A stretch of 64,000 nucleotides of DNA. Origin: Periplaneta americana. Its lineage: Eukaryota > Arthropoda > Insecta > Blattodea > Blattidae. The notes beneath the pieces are model-generated. The model did no database searches. It was given only the letters and a program-made list of their open reading frames with translations, and was not told the DNA's origin. Shown here piece after piece: positions 53,874 through 63,260 of this stretch. The position numbers and the translations under genes were made by a program. The stretch spans positions 2,232,001 to 2,296,000 of the forward strand of contig NW_027185499.1 in NCBI RefSeq assembly GCF_040183065.1, in the 5' to 3' direction. How positions within the stretch are numbered: the first letter of the stretch is position 1; each line of letters opens with the position of its first letter.

Positions 53874-54877
53874 GAAACACATTTTTTCACTTTTTACTCC
53901 AATCAATTTCCCCAAGAATTTCTTTGTAATGTCTTGTCCTTCACTTTTTATTCTTTTCCTAAACATATATTGGGCCAAGTACTTCACAAACTCTTTGTAG
54001 GCTGGTAGTGATGCTTTAACACGCCTCCATGTACTTTCTATTGTGTTCGTATGGGCTCCTGTTTCAGTATTAACGAACTCAATGCTATGGTTTACTGTTA
54101 GATGCTGGTAACCACACTTACTAAGGTTTGAATACGCTTTCCAAAAGTCTGATATTATTGTAGTTTTAGGATGGATCCAGTTTTCAATCACTTCGATTAG
54201 TGTTTTCTCACTCCTATCATGTACTGCTACTAAAAAGCATCTCCCGCTGTCCCTTTCCACTCCTCCAAAACCCACTGCCCTCCCACGAAATGATCTCTGT
54301 TATATTTTCGACGACCAAATTTGCTTTCGTCTATTTCTACTACCTTACTATCTCCTCCAACTTTTTCGCTGTTTACTTCTACAACCTCATCAATAAATTG
54401 CCTCCAGTCTGTAACAGTGTGATCTCCAAAGAAGTATTCATTTTCAATTTGTGCATTCGTACAACCATTCACAATATCATAGGTTAACAACATTTCTTCT
54501 TGCATTGTTAATTTACTCTGTGTAAACCACGATCCACATCTTATCGATTTCGTTTTTCCACACTGTTTACCTTGTATTTTTTGATGGCATCTCCATATAA
54601 GTCCATCTCGTTTACTTTTACATTTCTTCAAACTCATCCCAGAATTACATGTATTGCAGAACATTTCACTCCTAAGTAAACCACAATCACATAAAAAACC
54701 ATAGAACATATCTATATTCATGGACAAAGCAACTACAAAGTTTCTATTTATAATTCCATAATTTCCATTTCTAGGCTTACATTTTAAGCCAAGAGGGAGA
54801 ATTTGATACACTTCTTTTTTATATTTAATTATAGCATTCGAAATTGCCGCCATGATTCTGATGAAACTAATTTTCAA
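53874..54877 (-). pseudogene. Merlin (ISXO2-like) transposase with one visible frameshift
   Basis: From ATG 54877 (an alternative ATG lies eight codons on, MAAISNAI). An N-terminal zinc ribbon (CDCGLL...MFCNTC and KKCKSKRDGLIWRCHQ, SIRCGSWF) is followed by HTH-like EMLLTYDIVNGCTNAQIENE and TVTDWRQFIDEVV. The ISXO2-type catalytic domain then begins with SKVVEIDESKFGRRKYNRDH. One missing base near 54275, after GGQW, shifts the frame. The rest (54275-53871) has GVERDSGRCFLVAVHDRSEK, IISDFWKAYSNLSKCGYQHL, TGAHTNTIESTWRRVKASLP and YMFRKRI, ending at a natural stop. Length and domain order are complete, and all conserved motifs are present. It is the least decayed transposase in the window. Confidence 0.88.
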
Positions 54878-55016
54878 TAATATTGGTTGGTTGGCAACAT
54901 AATAAAAACGATATATATTGATAATTTAATTGACCGAAACGCTACTTCCGTTGCCCTATTTTTGCGGCTTTGCATATTTTTTATATTTAGGGTGGGTCCT
55001 ATAATGCATCTGTTCC

Positions 55017-55340
55017 CTATCATTAGACACAGCCATGATTTTATTTCAAGCGAAGATTACGCCCATCCTCAGTTATGGCCTAGGACTGGTATGGAAAGAA
55101 GCAAAAATTATCTAAAAACATTAGAAAAGTCATGGCACGTTCCCTGTATGTCTAAATACATATCACCCAGACTCGTCTATGAGTTAGCGAAAAGAACTTT
55201 TCCCATCGGTAACTTAAGAACCATCCCTACGTTACTCCTACGACCTACGAAGAACCAGACAGGCAGAGGAAGAAATAGGATATTTAGCCAGGTTTCTACC
55301 ACACACAAGCCATAACCACAGAACAACAAAATGATGCCAC
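55017..55340 (+). pseudogene. LINE RT thumb and C-terminal fragment, right of the Merlin insertion
   Basis: After the TSD the codons continue LDTAMILFQAKITPILSYGL and GLVWKEAK. A frame change then gives LKTLEKSWHVPCMSKYISPR, LVYELAKRTFPIGNLR and further decayed sequence to a SINE at 55354. L.K.A+YLK+V..VSKYTPSRLVYELA+E is a conserved C-terminal region of one insect LINE family. The clade is not assigned. Confidence 0.65.
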
Positions 55341-55353
55341 AACAGACAAAGGT

Positions 55354-55620
55354 GGTCCACACCTGTGCAGTAACGGTCAGCGTGTCTGGCCGCGAAACCA
55401 GGTGGCCCGGGTTCGAATCCCAGTCGGGGCAAGTTACCTGGTTCAGGTTTTTTCCGGGGTTTTCCCTGAACCCAATACGAACAAATGCTGGGTAACTTTC
55501 GGTGCTGGACCCCGGACTCATTTCACCGGCATTATGACCTTCATCTCATTCAGACGCTAAATAACCTGAGATGTTGATACAGCGTCGTAAAGTAACTTAA
55601 TAAAATTAAAAAAAAATAAA
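55354..55620 (+). mobile_element. tRNA-derived SINE, family A (copy 4, full length)
   Basis: The best copy: ggtccacacctgtgcagtaa, perfect B-box ggttcgaatcc (55409-55419), complete body, end at agcgtcgtaaagtaactt and an A-rich tail. A perfect 13-bp TSD, aacagacaaaggt, lies at 55341-55353 and 55621-55633. It defines the full family A length of about 265 bases. Confidence 0.92.
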
Positions 55621-55639
55621 AACAGACAAAGGTCAACCT

Positions 55640-56645
55640 TCATTTTCCTCTTGCCACTGCCAATGGACTCCTAACGAATATTCACACGTTTATCACTGGG
55701 ATTGTGGCGCTGGAAATCAATTTTTAACACTTTTATCACAGCCACGACACATTTCAATTTTTAATGTACAATATATAAGCAATTATCACTACGATGACAC
55801 AATAATTCTTGCAGATAACACAGAATATGTCCCTCCCACCATGATGATCTACACACTTTCACTTCACTGCCACTAGATGACTCTCGATTTCCACTAGACG
55901 ACGTAGCAGGGATGCCAATATCAGCAAACGAAACTAATGTGAGGAATGTTACAGCAGGTGTGCTAAACGTGAGGAATGTTACAATAGGTGTGTAGCACAT
56001 TAGGTTAGGTTAGGTGTGTAAGATTATATGAATGGTTACCACAGTTGGCGATACTGCAATAATTCTCCCACTCCACCTCAAATTACATCACAATGAAGAA
56101 ATATGGCCGCCTTCTTCATCGAAGCAGGACGATTTTCCTATATAAGTAAGGAACCTATTTATTTAGGTAGGATTAGGTGGGACCACAGCTCTCCGAGAGA
56201 TCACATCGAGTTTCTACTATTCCACACTACAAAACTAAGGTATTTTCAGTGTTTGTTTCTAATTTCCTATACTGGCAATACATGACTGAAACTTCCCTCG
56301 AAGTTTAATGTTTGCAGTAAGGGATCAGTAATAAACTTAGGTAATTGTTTCGTTCGGATAAATCGCAATAAAGAGAACGCCAGTAGGGGAAGTTATGCTC
56401 ACCCACATGAAATGTGCATTCGACATAACACTCACCTATCACGCAGTGTGTCTGATGAGCTAGTAGGGAAGGGGTGGTGGGTGGAGCTCCTACGTTCTGC
56501 TTATTGCAGTTTTCCCTTTCGTTCTGTCCCAGATTTATATTATTTTTTTTTCTTCAAAATCCCCCAATTTTAGGGGGTTTTACAACATGTTGAAAAATAA
56601 AATAAATGCGGAAAACACGAACCATCATGGTAATTATTTTTATAT
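55640..56645. other. Non-coding DNA with small repeats
   Basis: A 35-base near-duplicate (gtgaggaatgttacagcagg and gtgaggaatgttacaatagg) lies at 55939 and 55970, followed by a short ttaggttaggttagg. No gene recognised; open frames 55761-56000 and 56103-56285 lack motifs. Confidence 0.4.
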
Positions 56646-56646
56646 C

Positions 56647-56838
56647 TGCCAAATTTAGGCCTATGTAGGAATGGCTAAGCGGCCGACCTATGTGACAAGG
56701 TTAGTGGGTTAGTTGAGGTATAGGCCTATAAGTGACCTTGTCACATTAGTAGGCTAGTTATGTATATCACCTCGACTAACCCACTAACCTTGTCACATAC
56801 CTAAGGCCACTTAGCTGTTCCCGTATAAATTTGGCAGA
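56647..56838. repeat. Foldback element, about 190 bp
   Basis: Arms of about 75 bases: left tgccaaatttaggcctatgt to gtgacaaggttagtgggtta, right taacccactaaccttgtcac to acgggaacag-like sequence and aaatttggca. The loop is about 40 bases and itself contains a shorter gtgac repeat. No TSD found. MITE or foldback type. Confidence 0.75.
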
Positions 56839-56969
56839 GAAGTGAATAATTACCTCATCTTTTGGAACTCCTCATCTTTTTTTCTTCCTTGTAATATTGG
56901 GACTTCCGTGATTATTTAGGCTAAACTAGCAATGCTCGTACCCTGCTTCCCACACCTTCAGTTGTCTCC

Positions 56970-57055
56970 TCTGCAATACCAACATAACTTTGGTGACATT
57001 TCATGCTAGTGTACACTCACGCTATGCCTTGCATGTACGAATCTGTGACAGGTTA
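56970..57055 (+). repeat. Dispersed repeat shared with 53130-53280
   Basis: ataactttggtgacatttca, gctagtgtacactcacgcta and acgaatctgtgacaggttag recur with few changes at 53145-53230, and the last part at 24770-24790. Origin unknown. Confidence 0.65.
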
Positions 57056-57069
57056 GATTAGTTTATTAT

Positions 57070-57680
57070 TTACTTTAATGACACCGTGGTTTATCGTATT
57101 TGACACATGTTGGAAAGAATGATTTTGTAATTTGCCCTTTCAACATAGTTTGCCACAAGCTTTCCCATTTTGATAAACTATGTTGTTTCATGTCAGGTAG
57201 TATTTCGGTTTTTAGAATCTTCTTGTAACAGATTTCCAGTTCACTGTCTTGAGATGCTTGCTTCGCTAGTTGGTCAGCAAGTTCATTGCCGCGTGCTTTA
57301 ATCCAGCTGAATTCTATGATCTAGTTGTCTGAGTTTCGTCCTACATTCTTCTTATGGTTGTTGCTATCCGTATATATTGCAACTGTCTTGTCTGTCTTAT
57401 CTTTTCTATTATCTTATCTAAAGCCTTCACAACTGCCATCTGTTCAGCTTGGTTATTACAACACCTTGCATCAGTCTGAATTTCAGTTTATGTGTAAGTG
57501 TTCCATCTGTAAATATTGCGATTCCCGAACCTACTCCTCTCTCACTTTTACTTCCGTCAGTAAATACTTCAAACTTGTGAGTCTTATTTTTATTCACTTC
57601 TTTTATTTTGACAATGTCTGCAGGGTGTGACCATTTGTCACACTGAACATCACGGTCAATGTTTTCTTCTCTTGTTGCAT
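57070..57680 (-). pseudogene. LINE RNase H domain and C-terminus
   Basis: Minus strand from about 57670: RDVQCDKWSHPADIVKIKEV and NKTHKFEVFTDGSKSERGVG (first RNase H Asp, DGSK), SGIAIF. A frame change follows, then DARCCNNQAEQMAVVKALDK (Glu), and a decayed TVAIYTDS region, HAA.NLLTNW-like sequence where the family has RGNELAD, ending near 57070. It belongs to an RNase H-bearing LINE; its RT is missing because the Gypsy sequence begins at 57715. Confidence 0.6.
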
Positions 57681-57714
57681 TGCATATCTTTGCGAGCTCT
57701 TGTTACTCACGGTG

Positions 57715-58820
57715 ACTCATACCGTGTTGATGAAACATTAGAAAGTCTCTCTGGTACAAAGTATTTTAGTAAAATTGATCTTTACAGTGGCGTTTGGCAA
57801 GTGGAAATCGAAGAAAAGGATAAAGAAAAGACCACCTTTAGCACACCACTAGGTTTTTATGAATATAACAGAATGGCATTTGGTTTGGTTGCAGCCCCAA
57901 GCACATATCAGAGATTGATGGACGGAGTACTATCCAGCCTAAAGAGAGTATCCTGTTTTATGTATATTGATGACATCGTCCTGTACAGTTCAACTATAGC
58001 AGAGCATGCTGAAAGACTTAGAGAAGTTTTACAAAGATTAAGAGATGCAAACTTAAAGCACACCCTGTGAAGTGTACATTTGCCGTGCACGAAATCGACT
58101 ATCTCTCTCGGACATGTGGTAGATAGGAATGGCATTTGCCCAGACCCAAAGAAAGTACAAGCTATACAAGAATTTCTGATTCCTAAAGATGTTAAGGAAG
58201 TCCGCTCATTTCTTGGTTTAGTTGGTTACTATCGCAGGCACATAGCAAATTTTGCTGAGACTGCAAAACCATTTATCGAACTTACAAGAAAAGATAAACA
58301 GTTTGTATGGCTAGAACCACAACAAGAATTCTTTGACATATTGAAAAATGCCTTGTGCAGTGAACCTACTTTGAAATATCCCGATTTTAAACAACCGTTC
58401 ATTTTAGCGACTGACGCCTCAGGAGTTGCCCTCGGAGCAGTGCTATCTCAAAAGATTGGTTCGGAAGAGCATCCCGTAGCATACGCCTCTAGAGTTTTGA
58501 ATAAAGCTGAACAAAATTATAGCACGACAGAAAGGGAATTACTAGCACTTGTATGGGCTACGAAACACTTTTGTTGTTATCTATATGTTCATGAGTTCAT
58601 AGTCATGACCGATCACACAGCTGGTTAATGAGCTCAAAGGAACCAAATTTTAGACTACTTCGTTGGACTTTAAGACTTTCTGAATTTCCATTCCAAGTCC
58701 AATACAAGCCCAGTAAACGTCACCAAAACGCTGACACTTTATCTCGAATGCACAATGTTTTCGCTATAAAAAGTGAACAGACAGTCAATCACTCAGAAAT
58801 CTTCAGATGGCAGAATCAAA
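57715..58820 (+). pseudogene. Gypsy-type pol: reverse transcriptase and RNase H
   Basis: Coding similarity starts abruptly at RVDETLESLSGTKYFSKIDL (RT finger/palm), so gag, protease and the start of RT are absent. It continues with TTFSTPLGFYEYNRMAFGL, SCFMYIDDIVLYS (YIDD catalytic motif) and, after a frameshift near 58070, LGHVVDRNGICPDPKKVQAI, RSFLGLVGYYRRHI and FILATDASGVALGAVLSQ (RNase H). TTERELLALVWA and MTDHT follow, with stops at 58626. KPSKRHQNADTLSRM closes the domain in a third frame. It is insect endogenous-retrovirus-like and clearly inactive. Confidence 0.9.
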
Positions 58821-60260
58821 GTACTTAGAATGGGTAGCAGATACAGAAAGATTTAAGTTAGACGAAAACGGTATTCTGTTTTGTTTCGATACAAAGCAGT
58901 TGAACTCAGAGCAACGGTTAGTTGTTCCTTGTCCTATGAGAAATTTGATTTTGAATACTTACCATGATACTCCTATTGGTGCACATCAAGGTCAAAAACG
59001 TACATTCGAACTGCTTAGGCCGAGTATGAAAACTGATATTGAAAATTACATCACGAAATGTGTATCTTGTAATGAGAGAAAGATGGGAGGCACCCTATAG
59101 CTCTGTTACAGAACTTTGCTACTTGTTTAAAGCCTTTTGAACTAGTAAGTATGGACATAGTTTGTCCATTTCCCAAAACAACTTCAGGTAACACATATTT
59201 GTTGACTTTTATGGACACTATCACAAAGTATAGCGAAGCAATCCCGATTCCTGATTAAACTGCTGAAACAAAAGCTAGAGAATTTGTTACGACGATAGTA
59301 GCACGACATGGCACTCCGAAAAAGCTACTTACAGATCAGGGTAGAAACTTCTTGTCTAAATTATTTAAAGATGTTTGTAAATTGCTACAAATTCAAAAAA
59401 TACAAACGAGTCTGTATCACCCTATGTCGAATGGCTTAGTGGAATGCAGCCATCAAACATTCACTAACATGTTATCACATTTTGTACGTGCAGATCAGAA
59501 AGATTGGGACAAATGGATAGCAATAGTCCAGATGGCATACAGGAGTACACCGCACTCCGTAACGGGATATTCCCCACATTTTTCGCTTCACGGTAGTGAA
59601 ATGCAGCTCCCATTTCCTATCGATATCGTTCCGAAATTTTCGAGAAGTAACATAACCAATGAGCATGTCGAAGTTTTAGCAGATAAACTAGAAAAAGCTT
59701 ACAAGGTAGTAAGAAACCGAATAGCTCCAAGTAAGACTGCACAAACAAAGCAGTACAACAAAGATCCTAGTGTAAAGTTTCGTTGTCTCAAGGTAGGAGA
59801 CTTTGTATTTCTACACTCTCCAGCAATTAAGAAAGGTGTAACGAAAAAATTGTCGAAACCATGGATTGGTCCATTTCAGGTTGTAGAGAAACTGAATGAA
59901 ATGAACTACAGAATTAAGTTCAAAGATGGTAGAATATAGGTAGTGCACCTAAACTGGTTGAAACTATGTCCCCCAGAGTCTCAAATTAAAGAAGGCAAGT
60001 TTCGTCCCTGGCAAGCAGACGAAGACAGTAGTTTCAGTGAAGCGGAAACCATCGAAATAATTAGAGACGACCCGAAGTCGTACGAAACTCCCCGTGAGGA
60101 ACCAGTAGCAGTGGATAGTGACAACGGATGATCCTCGGAAGACGATATTCCTCTTAGTCAGTTACGTGTTCCCCAGAGTGATGATTTCAATGAGGAAGAT
60201 GATGTACCTCTAGCTCAGCTAAGGTATTACTACAAGCTGCACCGAGAAAGGTAACTGCAC
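58807..60260 (+). pseudogene. Gypsy-type pol: integrase
   Basis: The zinc-binding HHCC region (DTPIGAHQGQKRTFELL, CVSCNERK) lies at 58970-59085. A short gap with frame change and a stop near 59257 precede the catalytic core: VSMDIVCPFP (first Asp), KLLTDQGRNF (second), and SNGLVECSHQTFTNML (Glu; the Arg normally after it is Cys). A GPF/Y-type C-terminal domain (PWIGPFQVVEKLNEMNYRIK) ends at a stop at 59937-59939. Acidic C-terminal sequence (VHLNWLKLCPP, DDVPLAQLR) continues to the LINE insertion at 60274. Chromodomain motifs were not seen. Confidence 0.88.
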
Positions 60261-60273
60261 AAACTAATGACCT

Positions 60274-62122
60274 TACTTACTTACTTACTTACTGGCTTTT
60301 AAGGAACTCGGAGGTTCATTGCTGCCCTCACGTAAGTCCGCCATCGGTCCCTATCCTGAGCAAGATTAATCCAGTCTCCACCATCATATCCCACCTCCAT
60401 CAAATCCATTTTAATATTATCTTCCCATCTACGTCTCGGCCTCCCCAAAGGTCTTTTGCCCTCCAGCCTCCCAACTAACACTCTATATGCATTTCTGGAT
60501 TCGCCCATATGTGCTACATGTCCTGCCCATCTCAAACGTCTGGATTTTATGGTCCTAATTATGTCAGGTGAAGTATACAATGCGTGCAGCTCTGTGTTGT
60601 GTAACTTTCTCCATTCTCTTGTAACTTCATCCTTCTTAGCCCCAAATATTTTCCTAAGAACCTTATTCTCAGACACCCCTAATCTCTGTTCCTCTCTAAA
60701 AAACTGAGAGTCCAAGTTTCACAACCATACAGAACAACCGGTAATATAACTGTTTTATAAATTCTAACTTTCAGATTTTTTGACAGAAGACTAGATGACA
60801 AAAGCTTCTCAACTGAATAATAACAGAGATTTCCCATATTTATTCTGCGTTTAATTTCCTCCCGAGTGTCATTTATATTTGTTACTGTTGCTCCAAGATA
60901 TTTGAATTTTTCCACCTCTTCGAAGGATAAATCTCCAATTTTTATAGTTCCATTTCGTACAACATTCTGATCACGAGACATAATCATATACTTAGTCTTT
61001 TCGGGATTTACTTCCAATCCTATCGCTTTACTTGCTTCAACTAGAATTTCCGCGTTTCCCCTAATCGTTTGTGGATTTTCTCCTAACATATTCACGTCAT
61101 CAGCATAGACAAGAAGCTGATGTAACCCGTTCAATTCCAAAACCCTCTCTGTTATCCTGAACTTTCCTAATGGCATATTCTAGAGCGAAGTTAAAAAGTA
61201 AAGTTGATAGTGCATCTCCCTGCTTTAGCCTGCAGTGAATTGGAAAAGCATCAGATAGAAACTAGCCTATACGGAATCTGCTGTAAGTTTCACTAAGACA
61301 GTTTAATTAATCGAACTAGTTTCTCGGGAATACTAAATTCAATAAGAATATTATATAAAACTTCTCTCTTAACCGAGTCATACGCCTTTTTGAAATCTAT
61401 GAATAACTGATGTACTGTACCGTTATACTCCCATTTTTTCTCCAATATCTGTCGCATACAAAAAATCTAATCAATAGTCGATCTATTACGCCTAAAACCA
61501 CACTGATGATCCCCAATAATTTCATCTACATATGGAGTTAATCTTCTCAAAAGGATATTCGACAAAATTTTGTACGACGTCAACAAAAGTGACATTCCTC
61601 GAAAGTTACTACAGTTAGTCTTGTCCCCCTTCTTAAAAATAGGTACGATTATGGACTCCTTCCATTGTTCTGGTGTAATTTCTTTTTCCCAAATTGCAAG
61701 TACAAGTTTATAAATTTCGCTAGATAATGCGCTTCCACCCTCTTGTATTAATTCTGCTGGAATTTGATCAATACCTGGAGACTTGTACTTTTTCAGATTT
61801 TCTATCGCAATTTCGACTTCAGAAAGTGTGGGTTCCGGTATAAATGGCGCAGCAGTTTGTATTTGAATTTCGTCCTGATCATTTGTATTTGGCCTATGTA
61901 TATTTAGTAGTTGCCCAAAATAGTTTTTTAGTAGATTCAATATTCTGAAATTAAAGGATGAGAAAACTAAGCAACGTTATCAGGTTGAAATTTCAAATAG
62001 GTTTGCTGCTTTAGCAACTGCTGACGAAGCTGAGGAAGAGTTAGATGTTAATAGCGTGTGGGACAATATCCGAGATAATATCAAAATTGCAGCTGAGCAG
62101 AGCATAGGTTATCATGAAACTA
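60274..62122 (-). mobile_element. RTE-B LINE with 5' inversion (twin priming) inside the Gypsy element
   Basis: A 13-bp TSD, aaactaatgacct, lies at 60261-60273 and 62123-62135 (the last t may belong to the tail). 60274-61934 is a normal minus-strand RTE-B with (aagt)n tail, from NYFGQLLNIHRP back to MNLRVP, with frameshifts near 60700, 61180 and 61460. 61935-62122 is RTE-B sequence from further upstream (LKDEKTKQRYQVEISNRF, EQSIGYHETK) on the plus strand. The segment between the two in the intact element is missing. This is the classic outcome of twin priming during target-primed reverse transcription. Confidence 0.9.
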
Positions 62123-62135
62123 AAACTAATGACCT

Positions 62136-62330
62136 CACCATGACAAATTCTGATGTGACGTCTGCTTCCTATGTTTCCTCTCGCCGTGAAGATATGAACC
62201 CAGATGATGATGATGATAGTTCTAACTTAGATAATGATGAGGTAACTGAACCCAACGTAGGACAGAATAGTGATGAAATATCCTCCCTTAGATATAATTT
62301 ACGTTTCAGACCAACTGATTAGATTATTTC
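62136..62330 (+). pseudogene. Gypsy pol C-terminus after the LINE
   Basis: In the frame that joins across the LINE insertion, the sequence continues as an acidic tail (DDDDDSSNLDNDE) and ends SLRYNLRFRPTD plus stop at 62320-62322. A YNLR.R ending is common for Gypsy-type pol proteins. Confidence 0.75.
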
Positions 62331-62399
62331 GTTTCAGACTGTACACTCACTATTACACTCCTGCTCACGACAGTAGTTTGTGATTCAGTAATTAAAATA

Positions 62400-63260
62400 A
62401 ATTAATAAAGTAATGCAGAGAGTAACCGAAATTGAAAGCACTCTTATTGAATTTAGACAATCCATTGATATAACCGCAATGGACAAGCTCCTTACTTTGT
62501 CTTCACAAGTGACAGGCAATTTTATGCTCTCATGGAAGAGAATGATCTATCTCAAAGTAGAGATGAAATGTACATGTTATGTCCCCCAGATGTTATTTTT
62601 TTCAGCCTCCTTGCAATCACATTGTTTAGCAGCTCTATTTTTTTTAAATCCCAGGAAGCAATGAGACTGTGTGACCGACGGCTGGTTGGACCACACAGGT
62701 GACCTGTATGGTACAGATCGTACCAGAATAATTATTGGGTGTACAGCGTACCAGCTACCGTACGTATGACTAGAAGTTGTCATAACCCAAACGCTACACG
62801 ACCGTCAACTTTTACATTTATTATCCAAGGGACAGGTATTATTAATATATCTGCAAACTGTCATTTTTATTCTGATCAGTTTAAACTGTTTCCCCATGTT
62901 TTTGGAAAACTGTACCCAGTATATGAGCCTAACGATGTTATTGTCCCTGATATAACTTCTTAAATAGTTAATCCAGATCTAAATCTATGTGAACAACATG
63001 TCATTACTTAAGAATATGCTTCCAAATATTAAAGATTTTAATAATGATTTGTAATTCCTCTATGATTACAAGAGAAGATTAAAAGTGTAAAATCTAAAGT
63101 AGAAGAATCCCCCACACAAGTAAGTGCAAACCCCTGGCTAATTGCTTTAACCATAACAGGAGTTATATTGTGTCTTGCTTGTATGCTACAGATGTACCGA
63201 CAATGTCCACGTCTGCATGGTGTCCGGTTATATCAGCTCACCCGCAAATAACCAGAGACA
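62400..63260 (+). pseudogene. env-like remnant downstream of Gypsy pol
   Basis: In the position of env in errantivirus-like elements. A frame at 62739-62963 contains a cysteine-bearing TFIIQGTGIINISANC block resembling the extracellular part of insect retroelement envelope proteins near the membrane. About 150 bases further on, codons for a hydrophobic helix followed by basic and cysteine residues (about 63137-63220) look like a transmembrane anchor and cytoplasmic tail. The parts are in different frames with stops between them, and no signal peptide or fusion region is visible. The membrane helix follows the GTG...C block at about the expected distance. Confidence 0.55.

Larger units (their letters stand above)
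46229..55016 (-). mobile_element. 8.8-kb Merlin-superfamily transposon carrying a second transposase gene and nested elements
   Basis: The left end at 46229 reads ggaacagat, one variable base, then cattataggacccaccc. The right end (54990-55016) is its inverse with one mismatch in 27. The 8-bp TSD ctatcatt is perfect at 46221-46228 and 55017-55024; 8-9 bp TSDs are typical of Merlin. Excision restores a LINE reading frame across the site. Inside, from left: a tandem repeat, family D repeat, spliced THAP/P-type transposase (plus), two SINEs, a mariner derivative, and a Merlin transposase (minus) about 140 bases from the right TIR. Without the SINEs and mariner it is still about 7.1 kb, much larger than ordinary Merlin elements. 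Confidence 0.85.

Noticed and set aside
46229..55016. Alternative reading: the matching ends are two unrelated MITE tips
   Set aside because: The perfect 8-bp TSD and the continuous LINE reading frame across the excised segment make a single insertion far more likely.
55998..56015. ttaggttaggttagg, the insect telomere repeat
   Set aside because: Only about three units; the motif aggttaggtta is common in this DNA, so no telomere or fusion site is implied.
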